Below, piece after piece: positions 34,878-45,394 of a DNA stretch of 64,000 nucleotides. This DNA comes from Ulva prolifera (taxonomy: Eukaryota; Chlorophyta; Ulvophyceae; Ulvales; Ulvaceae). Position 1 is the stretch's first letter. Each line of letters starts with the position of its first letter. A program made the position numbers and the translations under genes. Location of the stretch: positions 10,979,874 through 11,043,873 of the forward strand of contig CM041198.1 in the NCBI GenBank assembly GCA_023078555.1, given 5' to 3'. The notes under the pieces are model-generated. The model was not told the DNA's origin. It did no database searches and saw only the letters and a program-made list of their open reading frames with translations.

Positions 34878-37780
34878 CTAGGCAGCACCCACGAGAGGAA
34901 TCAGGATGACCGTCGCTTTACAACACTGTGCACTGACAGTGACAGACACATACGATGACAGTCGCATTTCCCTGCTGTGTGCAAGCAAAAGAATTGGATA
35001 ATACCACACCTGCTGCAAGAGAGACTGAATTTCAGCCTTTTCAGTAGACACAAGATCAGTGGCTAGAACAGCCCGCAAAACTGCATCACAAGTGTGCACC
35101 AGTTGGAGATTGGCATACCCAGCCGCCACAGCAGCTTGATATACATCTCGTGTACATTGCCATGACACAGTGTACTTGACACAGACAGACAGTGTACTGG
35201 GGTCAAGAGCCATTCCCACAGAGGCAGCTGCGTTGATGATACAGATCACTTCTTGAAATAATGCCGTACGCGCCAAAGCTACCAACAGCACATCTACCAT
35301 TCCAACAATATGGGGTGGCATTTCACGAGAACCAATAACTGCGTGCATCCAACTAGCTGCCTCACTCATCTCGCCTGCATGAATATACTTAACATCAGCA
35401 ACATCGCCATCAGCAACACCGATTGTGAATACGAAATTCTGATGAATTGTAATCAACGACTTTGCTCTATTGTTTTGATGTCGAAAAGAATAATTAGACC
35501 CATGTGATGCAATTGCACGGCCAAGGTGAGGCTTAATGCTCACTAAAACACAGAAATGCTGACAGAAAAAGATGGAACCAGGGCAACGAAGCACACCAGC
35601 TCGTCCACTTCGCACTGCTGCGTTGATGTATGACATACAGCATGCCAGATCTGGGCGAACTTCTGCAATTTGTAACTCACTCCAAAGCATAAAAACTGTT
35701 TGATCATCGCCAGTCCTCTCAGCTGCATCCATCAACGGTTGAAATGTTGCAATATTAGGCCGCAATTGTGCCTGAATCAATGCATCATAAACTCCTTTGG
35801 CCTTCGCGATGTGTCCATTTTTGCAGCTCACTGAAATTACCAGATTGTAGGAAACCACGTCCGCAGTCACATGTTTCAGCTTACATCTGCACACCAAACT
35901 GGACGAGTCACATCATCGGCACAATCAGGACGTGCTTACAGATACGGCAATATGATAACATTCCGATTGGAGGGCACACTCTGTCATTGCAATCAGCAGC
36001 AGCAGCGATTTTGAAGGGGACTCGGAGATGTCCACATAGGCCTGCAGAATGGCATTGCAGCAAGCACGCGCCAGCGGGTCTGATGACAGATCCGGCACAT
36101 AGAGACTTCTCCGCATTACCTGCTGCAAAACGACCATATTATCGTGGATGCATTTGCGAAAGCACACGTACAGACACATGCATAATGCACAGAATGCCAA
36201 TGAAACAGGACATTGCCACGTACACATGTATCTGACCCTCGAGGACCCTTGGACTACAGCTGACTACCGCCGGAGACAGTAAGCATCATGCGAGAACAAC
36301 TGTAGCATTCTAAATTTGTATCCATCTCACATGCTCGACAGAATCATAAGGGGAACGAATACCGTTGGATCCATCATCTGGGGCAGATTGTGCACTGCAT
36401 CCTCGCCTATCAACCTGACCTGATTGGATAGACCTGAAACAGCGAATCCTGCAGGACCTAGAGACACGACACTGTCAGCGCAGTTTCGACCGGATGTACC
36501 ATCATTGAGCAGGCTTCAGACGACCTTCAATCATTGCTGCAATAGGCCTTCCACTCCTGCCATTCATCACAAGTGGGCGCACATCAGCGATCAATGAATC
36601 ATCACCATGGCAGAGCCACCATCAAGAAGTCCTGACTGCCAGACAAATTGTGAATCATACTCCATGAGTCAGTGGCATCCAGGCATAAGGCTGTCTGGAA
36701 CAAGGGAAACACAATCAAGGACTTCCAGCTTGGTTCTCGAAGTGCTATCTAAGCATCATCAGCGACCACCCACATGGACTGTCCCAACAACACCATCTTT
36801 GAAGGGGCGCGGACCTTGCAAAGCACCATCAGCAGATGCTGCTACATCATGGCAGCCTCGATGATCAGCAGCGCCCCCCATGCGTAGGCTATGAAAGCAC
36901 TGACACCATGCAGCATCTTCACCAGAAGTTGCCTCCCCACACACATCTGCAGCAATCTGTGAAAAAGACGGAACAGCAGAAAGCCCGCAGAACAGCATAG
37001 CTTCTGCTATTCGCCATTTACCAGCACGCATCAGAGCATAAAGGATGGCCATTGTGCATGCGCCATCTACCAGTATTCCGGTTGCAATGGCTGCCAAGTA
37101 ACACTGCACAAACCAGCGGCCTTGGTCACTGGAAGCGCAACAGTGGCTTGTGGACAAGCGCAACATTGGACGTGGCATCCCCTGTAAATCCACTTTGAGC
37201 AAGAGGAAACTGATTAAATGTATGTCTTGCCCCTCTGCAATTGTGCATGCAGAGGTCCACACGGACATTAGTCAGGCACCTCGTTACACGCATATTGGGA
37301 AATGCACGACCTTGACCCAGATGATGTAGCCAAGAGAGGCTACATCATATCTAACCGGAACCTGTCATATTGTGGCCACATGAGTAGGCAGCTTACCTTG
37401 ACACATTGCCTCCATTGATCCGCATTGGCTGTGCAGGTAAGCAGAGCCTTGTACGATATGCTGTCAGGTGCGATGCCTCTCTGCAACATGGCATTGTACA
37501 CATGCCACGCGAATGCAGCATTTCCAGACCGCACACAGGCCCAGAGTGCAGAATTGGAGACAGTGACATCCGGCTCCAGGTTCAGTGCGTGGAGGGACTT
37601 GTACACAGCTAAAGCACGGTCAGAGAAACCTGTCTTCGCATAGCGGGCCATGAGCTTTGTTATTGTCACCAGGTCTGGCTGGATATCATGTGCCACCGCG
37701 CGCAGTGCCAGCATGACTGCCTCATCTGTGTCGCATCCCTCCAAAGCCTTCCTTAGCCTGCAGCTGTCAAGTCGATGCAT
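34878..37780 (-). CDS. Pentatricopeptide-repeat (PPR) protein, multi-exon
   Basis: PPR motifs occur in several exons on one strand. In 37780-37400: QPDLVTITKLMARYAKTGFS and EPDVTVSNSALWACVRSG, with further repeats. In 37080-36960: a weaker repeat, CTMAILYALMRAGKWRIAEA. In 35860-35600: DVVSYNLVISVSCKNGHIAK and RPNIATFQPLMDAAERTG. Each repeat has the helix-turn-helix consensus of about 35 residues. PPR proteins bind organellar RNA for editing, splicing or stability, usually in plastids or mitochondria. The start (37780) and exon edges are approximate. A targeting peptide may lie upstream, and repeats at 35400-35000 are less clear. Confidence 0.7.
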
Positions 37781-39340
37781 TCAAACACAGAGCCACGAGC
37801 CCCGAAACAAGTGCACCATTAGCCTATGAACTACTGAAGCAGCAGTGACTTGTAATGCTGGAAAAGCCAGCCGAGGTAGGTGCACAAGCATGGGCGTGTC
37901 ATTCCCGCGGCGCACACTGTGCTCACGCACCTCGACATGTGCGACGGGAGACCACGCGCGCTGGACCTAAATACTTCTTGGCAATCGCTGTGGCCCGTGT
38001 ACAGCTGCTCCATGCCAGACAGTCCGGCCCCTGCGGTGGGCTTGTCACTTGGAGTTGATGGTGCCGCATTCGCAAGTCCGCGCTCTCCAGTGACACAGTC
38101 AGGCCCGACATGACCGGCAGTGTCCGAGATTTTGAACGCTGCTGGAGGTACGGATGTCCACGATGGCTGCTCATGAACGCATCGGCAGTCGCGACCGGTG
38201 GAACAACCAGCCGAGGGTGCTGAAGGCATCGCCAACGCGACGGTGCCGGAATACGAAAATTAGAGTAACTAATCGGAGACCATCTGCACAATGCGATGTT
38301 TCACGATCGACGTATGTTGCAGCGTGCGGTTCACTTACGTTGGGTAGGTTGAAGGATACGCGCTTATCCGACACCAGCCGAGATGCCTGAGATACGTAAT
38401 CGTTCACAGCAGGTGATGTGTCGCTACGAGAAGAGGTTGCCTACCGAATAAGGTGCGATTCGCACGAGCGTTTACGGCTTGATACAAATTTACATTCTCC
38501 ACCAGGAAGGCAATGCGCATAACGTTGCAGAGCAGATGTGCAGCTTCGCACCAACCGCGACCAACGTTCCTGACCACTGCCGGCTCGTGAGCAATGTGCA
38601 GAAAATGGCCAACCTTGGTATCTGTGTAACAATTGGAGATCATGTCCTGCTCAAGTAGACGCTGCTCTAAAGCTCGTTTCGGCATCGCAAGATGTCAACG
38701 TCGACGTCTTGCGACAAATGTCCAAATGCGCGAAGTCTGCGTGGATACTTATCTGTTGCACAAACATGAGACAGATCAGGTGGCTGTGTTTAAGAAGTTC
38801 ATCGGTACAACATCAAAGCACCAGATATGCATTGTCCTTCCGAAATCCGCGGGACGTCACCCATCGGTGCGCAGTCCGCGTCTCTCACAAGTCTTTGAAG
38901 GGCGGTGTGCAGCCACGTGGTCTCGACTGTGTCACAATCTCGATCGCGCGCGGCATGTCGCCCGTGTCGCAGCTGTTCGGCACTGCTATCAACGTCACTC
39001 TGATTTTGCTTGATCCATCTAAGATACTCTCGGGTCCCTGGTGTAGCCCGTAACTTGCACAAGCATAAAAATGCGATCAATCGCTCACGATGCAATACGC
39101 TACCACAAGGGCACTGGCTTCAGAACCACGTGTGGCAGCTAGCTACATCTACGTATGCAGGGCACACTAGACAAACGGGTGAATAAACAAGCACATCGAC
39201 ACAGGGAGGATCATGCCATACCCACAAGGGCATCAGCCTCAGCATCCAGGGGCCAATTCACAGACACGCTCGTCATCATTCAACGCACAGCTGAAACAGC
39301 ATCCTGGGCAAGGCTGAGAAAAACCGCCAATAGTGCTTCA
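37781..39340. other. Unresolved region with weak open frames
   Basis: The best is a 93-codon minus-strand frame at 38404-38685 (MPKRALEQRLLEQDMISNCY). Another minus-strand frame at 38799-39095 contains EYLRWIKQNQSDVDSSAEQL. Neither has a recognised family or a completed splice chain. Part of 37831-38290 could encode the N-terminus of the PPR protein. Confidence 0.25.
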
Positions 39341-39344
39341 TTGC

Positions 39345-41000
39345 AGACTCCACCAGCGATCAGCGAGGCGTTTGCACCCCTCTCAAGCATCTGCGCACTG
39401 GTGTGCGTGCCGGACGCGGGTGCCCACCTCGCCCCGCTGCAGAACGGCGTGGGCATCCTCGGGGCAGCGGAATTCCCGGCCCATGCCCGGAGGCCGAATT
39501 CTGCAGAAACGGACACAATCACCGTATCCACGGACCTGCAGAATACCTTCAATGGTGTGGCCCGGGAGGCGATGGATGAGCAATTTCAGAGTCACCCCCG
39601 GAGCCCCTCCCATACTGTTGCACGGTGTACGGAAGAGCACCCCAATCCTCACCCTCCAATCGAGCGGTACCTACGCGGAGCTGCGCAGCGAGGCATGCGG
39701 CGGGTCGACCCCTGGAGGCCGCGTTTCTTTGCACCTGCCTGCCTCCCCATGTGGCAATCCAGTGGTATAGCGGCCATACCACCGGATTGCCACACCCCAC
39801 CCTGAATGAGGCGCAGCGGCTCGCCCACGACGCCCTAGTCACATGCTGCCATGATGATGCATATGTGCAGGGCGATGTGTTCAGTGTGGTGGCTGCTGTG
39901 GACGCAGTCCTCTTGCGGCATGCATACAATCGCGAAAACTGTCGTGTACTGCACTAATCCGTAGAAGTCACGCCATGTGGCGGCGCAGTTGCATGCCACG
40001 GGCGCCGTGGACCAGCTCCTGGTGTGTGCCAAGCCGTTTCGCACCTTCATTGATGCCCACCTTAAGCAGCACTGCCAGCATACAGCAGCGCTCATCAACA
40101 AGGTCATGGGGGTGCCGCTGCCTGAAGCACCGGGAGGCACACCTCCTCCGCAACACACACTGGGGTGCATTGAAGGAACACCTGCCGGCCGTTGAGCAAG
40201 CCACGGTGCGCGCCCTGTGCACCATCATTGATGCGTCTGATTTGGCAGCGGGGCCTATGCGCGGCCTCTCAGGCCGCGCAGGCCCTCCCGCCCCACCGCC
40301 ACGGAGGCATGGGGCTCCAGCACTACACTGAAGATGTTGTGGACGCGGCACGCCTGTCATCAGCTGCGGTAGCGCGGTGTGTGTTGGCCGACGGTATGAA
40401 CGCGGCCTGCAGTTCTGCAGCAGCACGGCCATGGAGTTGCAGGGTATGCTCGACAGGGTGGGCATGGAGCGATGCCATCGCAGACCTCGGCGCCGGCCCC
40501 GCCAAACCCGCAAACTGGTCGCTGGAGAACATGGAAAAGGTACGCCAGACGCAGCTGCAACGCGTGCTCGAGGCCGGCCCAAGCAAGGCCGCCGTATTTT
40601 CTGAGCTCTCAATGGCAGCAGGCAGCCGCTCGGCTCATTGAAGACGGTCAGGCGATAGCAGCCGGACTGCAAAGTTGTATGGGTGCCATTGCGCCGGCAT
40701 GGCTCACCGCGCTGCCATGCCCTGTGATCGGCCTGTCTGACCTAGAGTTTGGCATGTATGCACGGCGCCGGCTCGAGGAAGACCTCCTGCCCCGGCTCGG
40801 CGTAGCGGACGAATCCGCCGTTGTTCCCGCGAGTGGTGCGATGCGTCTGAAACCAAATCCCTGATATGCAGGCCGCTGTGAGGCGCTGTCGCCGCACGCC
40901 AACCCCTGATTGTGGAGACGTGGCGCCGCATCATGGCGCGCTGTGGCATCGCTTCGACGGTGGAGACTCACAAAAGCACAGGCTTCCCGGCGGCCTCAGC
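39345..41000 (+). pseudogene. Non-LTR retrotransposon (LINE) reverse transcriptase remnant
   Basis: Despite several frameshifts, conserved blocks appear in order: AHLAPLQNGVGILGAAE, then the RT motif A region TDLQNTFNGVAREAM, the catalytic region HDDAYVQGDVF (like ADD-Y-G), the block HRHGGMGLQHYTEDVVDAA, and AWLTALPCPVIGLSDLEFGM with a final segment to about 41000. This order matches the mobile-element RTs common in plant and algal genomes. A 45-bp palindrome is inserted at 39750-39794. The 5' end is missing, and the 3' end stops at a solo copia LTR. Confidence 0.75.
39750..39794. mobile_element. 45-bp palindromic micro-element, copy 1
   Basis: TGTGGCAATCCAGTGGTAT and its near-complement ATACCACCGGATTGCCACA form almost the whole unit. 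It is flanked by a 5-bp direct repeat, CCCCA (39745-39749 and 39795-39799), and sits inside LINE coding sequence. A second copy at 58044-58127 has the same ends. Confidence 0.75.
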
Positions 41001-41021
41001 CCCATCTTCGCGCTCGGCTAC

Positions 41022-41374
41022 TGTCACAATGCATGAGCCTGCGGGAAGCAATGTGGTGACAGGTGCACCCATGCACGAATGATCCGCGGATCCAGTGCAG
41101 GGTTAAGCCACCAGCGGGATTGTCCCGGTGTAGCGAGGGAGATCCTGTGATGATCTCCCGCTATAACCTTGAGTGTTCAGTGTGCATATAAGGATGTGCA
41201 CGCTATGATCTGTAACCTTTCTTCTTACTGTTTCGCAGTACTAGCAGTATCCACTCTCCTCCTAGAATCTCTCCGGTTCTGCCTCTGTGCGCAGTAGGTA
41301 TGAGATGCTGGCCTCCTGACCTGACCTGACGTAAGACTGCGTGTCTGACCTGCAAATAGATAGCGTTTCTGACA
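41022..41374 (+). repeat. Solo copia LTR
   Basis: 353 bp from TGTCACAATG to TTTCTGACA, subtype shared with 18438, 45021 and 54157. No copia body on either side. Flanking 5-mers (GCTAC and ACTGT) do not match, so it is not a simple intact insertion. Confidence 0.8.
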
Positions 41375-41904
41375 ACTGTAGCAGCACGCGCAACACAGCA
41401 GTAGCTCCTCATCACATACCATCACACCCGCGGCTACATAGGCGTCGCGTGCGCCCTTACCCCCATGGAGCCTTGGCCTTCGCCCCCAACGTCTTGCAAG
41501 CTACTTCAGCAACGCCCCGGCGGCACGATGCCCTCGCAATCGACTAGCCCGACTCCCCCGCCGCCCCTTGCGCGGACATGCCCGCTACCTCCCCTAGCGC
41601 CCAAGAACCCTCCTCCCGCCTAACACATGCCGGTGTCCGCACGTCCTCTGCGTCTCGGGAGCGTCCATCGCCGCCCCCCTTGCTTCTCGGGCCAGATTCT
41701 GCGGCATTGTCGTGGCCTAGCTATGTAATTGAGCCATGCTCGTTGCTAGCATTGCTCCAGCCAGCGCAGCTGCGCGTAAGTGCAATCACGCTGCGTGTAT
41801 GCGTCTGCACATGCATGCATACGCGACTGTGCGCTCAGCCTTGCCATCAGCTCTGATGCACGCTTGTCTCTGCACTGCTTGGTGTAGCTGCAGTTCTCAC
41901 AAGC

Positions 41905-42182
41905 TGTTGTGAAAGTGCCTCGTAGCGTCCAAGGCATGTGCACATGCGAATGCACGCACGGGGTGGCACGTGGCAGTCACCAGCCCGCGAATGAGAAGAC
42001 ACATCCCAGCTCTATGTATAGGTCGAACAAGGTCATGGTTCAAGTATCTGACTCAGATACTGACCATGCAGGTGTGATCCCAGATCTCAGGCGTCATGTG
42101 CTAAGTACTCCGCACACATACTTAACATTTCGCCCAACTAAACTTACGGTATGACGCTTCCACTCGCGCTTGCATTCGAACA
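41905..42182. repeat. TRIM 5' LTR
   Basis: Left terminal repeat, TGTTGTGAAAGTG to CATTCGAACA. Contains a palindrome at 42043-42061 centred on TGACTCA. Confidence 0.9.
42043..42061. promoter_or_regulatory. bZIP-type palindrome in the TRIM LTR
   Basis: AGTATCTGACTCAGATACT is a perfect 19-bp palindrome around TGACTCA, the known AP-1/GCN4 bZIP core. Flanking CATGGT and ACCATG extend the symmetry. It recurs at 42513-42531. A regulatory role is inferred from the motif only. Confidence 0.4.
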
Positions 42183-42374
42183 GGTATCGGTGAGTAACCA
42201 CGATCACATGGGCCCATCATAACGTAAGCACCACATGACGCCTGTGATCGCTCTAACATGACCTCTCGTGTGCACAACTTCCCATAGGACATTCCAAACA
42301 CTCGACGCGCTCCGAGAGAACTTCCACATGTGCCTCATGAGCTCGCACACGCTCGCTCCCGTGAAGGGGGGAGG

Positions 42375-42652
42375 TGTTGTGAAAGTGCCTCGTAGCGTCC
42401 AAGGCATGTGCACATGCGAATGCACGCACGGGGTGACACGTGGCAGTCACCAGCCCGCGAATGAGAAGACACATCCCAGCTCTATGTATAGGTCGAACAA
42501 GGTCATGGTTCAAGTATCTGACTCAGATACTGACCATGCAGGTGTGATCCCAGATCTCAGGCGTCATGTGCTAAGTACTCCGCACACATACTTAACATTT
42601 CGCCCAACTAAACTTACGGTATGACGCTTCCACTCGCGCTTGCATTCGAACA
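42375..42652. repeat. TRIM 3' LTR
   Basis: Right terminal repeat, almost identical to the left one, with the same palindrome at 42513-42531. Confidence 0.9.
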
Positions 42653-42935
42653 CAAGCCTTCTCATCCTTGAGGATGATCGGCTTTTTGGTGGCTAGAACA
42701 ATTTAGTGCGTACGCGATCGCGGTTCCTTTGACCAGAGTTGAGATTTCTTCTGAATTTTTGTGAACAGTCTTTGAGCAGGTTTGGTGGAGCTACAAGAGA
42801 AAATATAACATGCCAAGACCATTCGAACGATCACATGCTGCTCCTCCAGGTATGCGTTACTGAGTAGCGAGCGAGAGTCAATCGAGCCGCACACTCGCCG
42901 TTCTTTTGAACGCACCCGCGCAAGGTCCACCGAAA

Positions 42936-43113
42936 ACGTATAATCTTAGGTCGTATACGTTTCTTACGTCGTATAATATCTGAATATCCAATATTGCCGT
43001 ATATGTCGCCGTATGGCGTATAAAATGCCGTATAAGGCGTACAATGCACCGTATAGCCGTATGATGTGCCGTACATGCCCTTGATGACCCATACGATGTT
43101 CATATACGCCTGT
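42936..43113. repeat. CGTAT-rich cluster 1
   Basis: About nine CGTAT occurrences within 180 bp, mostly as CCGTATA/GCGTATA, plus CGTAC variants. Spacing is irregular, so it is not a simple tandem repeat. Confidence 0.7.
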
Positions 43114-43504
43114 TTGATGGCATATAGAGGGCACGAACTAGGCCGCTTGATGGTTTGAGACCGTTCTCATCCCTGGTGTGAGCAAAGCAGCATACACAAG
43201 ATCTTCGACTTGTTTATACGCTTTGTTGTTTGAGGTAATGCCACTTGAATATAAACAACACATCGTGGCAGGTGAACATTGTGAGGATTGTGGTCATGGC
43301 GAATGTAATCATGCTGAGGCACAACGCCGCACTGCTATCAGCAGCGGATCCGGATGCAGGAGATGACATCATGCACGGAAGACACTGACAGCAAGCAACG
43401 CGCAACATTCCTGAAACCAGCTAAATGTGCCCAACAACATCATACATGTAAGGGTTCTGATCGAGCTTGGCCACGGGCTGCTGCCGCAGTGCAGTGGTCA
43501 AGCA

Positions 43505-43614
43505 GGCGTACGAAGCGCCTCATGCATGATTGATTCGGATGAGATTCGGTTTCAGTGTTTGTTTTCTCCCGTTCACTCTTTTGTAAACTGAGGCGTACGA
43601 AGCGCCTCATGCAT
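43505..43614. repeat. Pair of identical 24-bp hairpin units
   Basis: The same 24-bp sequence occurs at 43505-43528 and 43591-43614. The second copy is preceded by a G and forms a GAGGCG/CGCCTC stem around TACGAAG. Confidence 0.7.
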
Positions 43615-43795
43615 ACGTACATGACCGTACATGACCACCGTATAGGACCGTATATGACCGTATTTAACCGTATATGACCACCGTACGTGTCGTATAGACC
43701 AGCACCGTATAACCGTATGTGGAACGGATTCAAATAATACGGAATGCCATTATCATACGTTATACGGAGGTCCATACGTATACGGAGTTGGCGGA
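43606..43795. repeat. CGTAT-rich cluster 2
   Basis: About eight CGTAT occurrences, largely as ACCGTATA with GACC spacers, plus ATACG on the opposite strand. Same composition and orientation as cluster 1, about 500 bp away. Confidence 0.7.
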
Positions 43796-44250
43796 CCTTA
43801 CACCCGCGTCCGCTAACATCGCCGCACTGTGAACCGCTGCATGCACTGCATAAATCTGTCGATTTAGCAGCTGCATTGCGTGTTCACTTGTTCCTAGAGT
43901 CCTAGAGTGCAGTGTGTACGGCTTGTTCGGGCGATGATCGACTTGCTCTTTCATCGAGCCCGGTCAGCCTCACTTGCCTCAATTTGTCGGAAATCATAAA
44001 CAGAATAACACGGCAAACATTTGTGATTGTTACGGCCCTTGTTGTGCATCATTGTGATTGCCGCATTGCACTGCATTGCCTGCACGCTCACTCGCACCAT
44101 AATCTAGGTGTCATCGCATAGGGGTCATCATTGCACCCTGTTACCAATGACCGCAGGGTCACGGTAGCACCATGACATCAGCATCTGTGCACGCGAGCAT
44201 CAAGGTGTAATACTGCACTTGCATCACAACACGCACAAACTAACTAACCC
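43796..44250. other. No gene recognised
   Basis: No coding or repeat feature is identified between the CGTAT cluster and the 25-bp minisatellite. Confidence 0.4.
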
Positions 44251-44525
44251 CACGTTGAGCCGACCTCCATGTCACGTTGAGCTGGCCTCCATGTATATCT
44301 TGTACCAGCTCCTGATGTCAGCCTAGTGCCGACCCTGTTCATTGTTGTCCAGTGTCGCATTGAGCTGTGCTCCGTGTTCCCGGGTCAAGCTGTGCTCCGT
44401 GTCGCGTCGAGTTGTGCTCCGTGTTTCCGCGTCGAGCTGTGCTCCGTGTTCCCGCGTCGAGCTGTCATCAATACCACATTAAACTGCGCTCCATGAATTT
44501 GCGTTGAGCCGTGCTCCGTGCTTCA
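44251..44525 (+). repeat. Degenerate ~25-bp minisatellite
   Basis: Diverged copies of GTCGAGCTGTGCTCCGTGTT with CCCGC recur, best preserved at 44350-44465 and weaker at both ends (CACGTTGAGCCGACCTCCAT). Confidence 0.75.
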
Positions 44526-44559
44526 CAACAACAAGATTCTGTCAGTGGCACCATGTCAT

Positions 44560-45020
44560 GGCTGCCTTACAGGAAATGTCGTAGCAAGAGCTTTTGCGTG
44601 CGGTCGTACAGGACTCACAAGCTGCACGCGCTGAGCTGATGCAGTCCATTCAGACACTGTTGGTGTAGGCCACCACGCATACTGGTATGATTACGCGTGT
44701 GAGTGAACAGTAAGCAAGCATCAGGACTGCTCTAAAGCAGAATAGGATAGGCACCGTGACTTGCGCAATGAATCACTCGAGGAGACTCGTGCTCTCCGCA
44801 ACGATGTCACTGCCCCGTCCCAAGCTGCAGCAGCTGAATCGACCGCTCAAGCGGAATCTAGGTTGGTGTTAGCGGCGGTGTCCGCACGCGTCCAGGTGGC
44901 CAACGTCAGCGTTGGTCCCACCTCGGCGACGTTTGCGCCATATCTATCTGGCAGCAGCCTTGCCTTTCTGGTCACAGACATTGATCTGCTTGAGTTCACT
45001 AGTGGGTTGCCGCATTCATC
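44560..45020 (+). pseudogene. Possible gag-like retroelement fragment
   Basis: A broken plus-strand frame with helical Ala/Glu/Gln-rich segments (VVQDSQAARAELMQSIQTLL) and a stretch at 44900-45010 (GPTSATFAPYLSGSSLAFLV). It is cut by the copia F LTR at 45021. It resembles retrotransposon gag only in composition. Confidence 0.3.
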
Positions 45021-45362
45021 TGTCAGAAACGTTTTCTTGTGCAGGCCAGACGCGCAGACCTCATGCAGGTCAGGTCGAAACAACCAGCATCTCATACCTG
45101 CTGCGCACAGAGGTAGAACCGAGAGATGCTAGGAGATGCTAATACCGTGAAACAGTAAGAAGAATGGTTACATGTCACAACGTGCACATCCATATATGCA
45201 AACCTACAGGTGAAGATTACGGCGGGAGATCCACGCCAGGATCTCCCTCGCTACGCCGGGACAATCCCGCTGGCGGCTTACCCTTGCACTGGATCCGCGG
45301 ATCGTTCGTGCATGGGTGCACCTGTCACCACACTGCTGCCCGCAGGCTCATGCATTGTGACA
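45021..45362 (-). repeat. 3' LTR of copia F
   Basis: 342 bp with TGTCA/TGACA ends; subtype with GGGAGATCC and CGCCGGGACAATCCCGC, like 18438-18786. Confidence 0.85.
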
Positions 45363-45394
45363 CTCCCCCATAAACCTTGCTACGTCTCCACTAG

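Larger units (their letters stand above)
41905..42652. mobile_element. TRIM (terminal-repeat retrotransposon in miniature), 748 bp
   Basis: Two 278-bp LTRs (41905-42182 and 42375-42652) differ at one noticed base (GGTGGCACG versus GGTGACACG). They enclose only 192 bp. LTR ends are TGTT...AACA. The internal part starts GGTATCGGTGAG, like a primer-binding site, and ends with a purine tract GAAGGGGGGAGG. A 5-bp duplication CAAGC flanks the unit (41900-41904, 42653-42657). There is no coding capacity, so it must rely on proteins from another element. Near-identical LTRs point to a recent insertion. Confidence 0.9.
41708..42700 (+). repeat. Dispersed repeat S, copy 1, split by the TRIM
   Basis: 41708-41904 plus 42653-42700 match 57129-57375 (start TGTCGTGGCCTAGCTATGTA, later CCTTCTCA and GAGGATG). 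The TRIM lies inside this repeat. Copy 2 shows the uninterrupted site. The TG start suggests it may be part of an LTR, but no matching pair was found nearby. Confidence 0.7.

Noticed and set aside
38404-39095. Homology between the 38.4-39.1 kb frames and the 8.1-8.3 kb frames (EYLRWIKQN versus EYFAFSKRN)
   Set aside because: Similarity is limited to about ten residues and does not extend through the neighbouring sequence; probably coincidence.
41905-42652. Simple tandem duplication instead of a retrotransposon
   Set aside because: Primer-binding and purine-tract sequences lie at the correct borders, a 5-bp duplication flanks the whole, and an empty site exists at 57129-57375.
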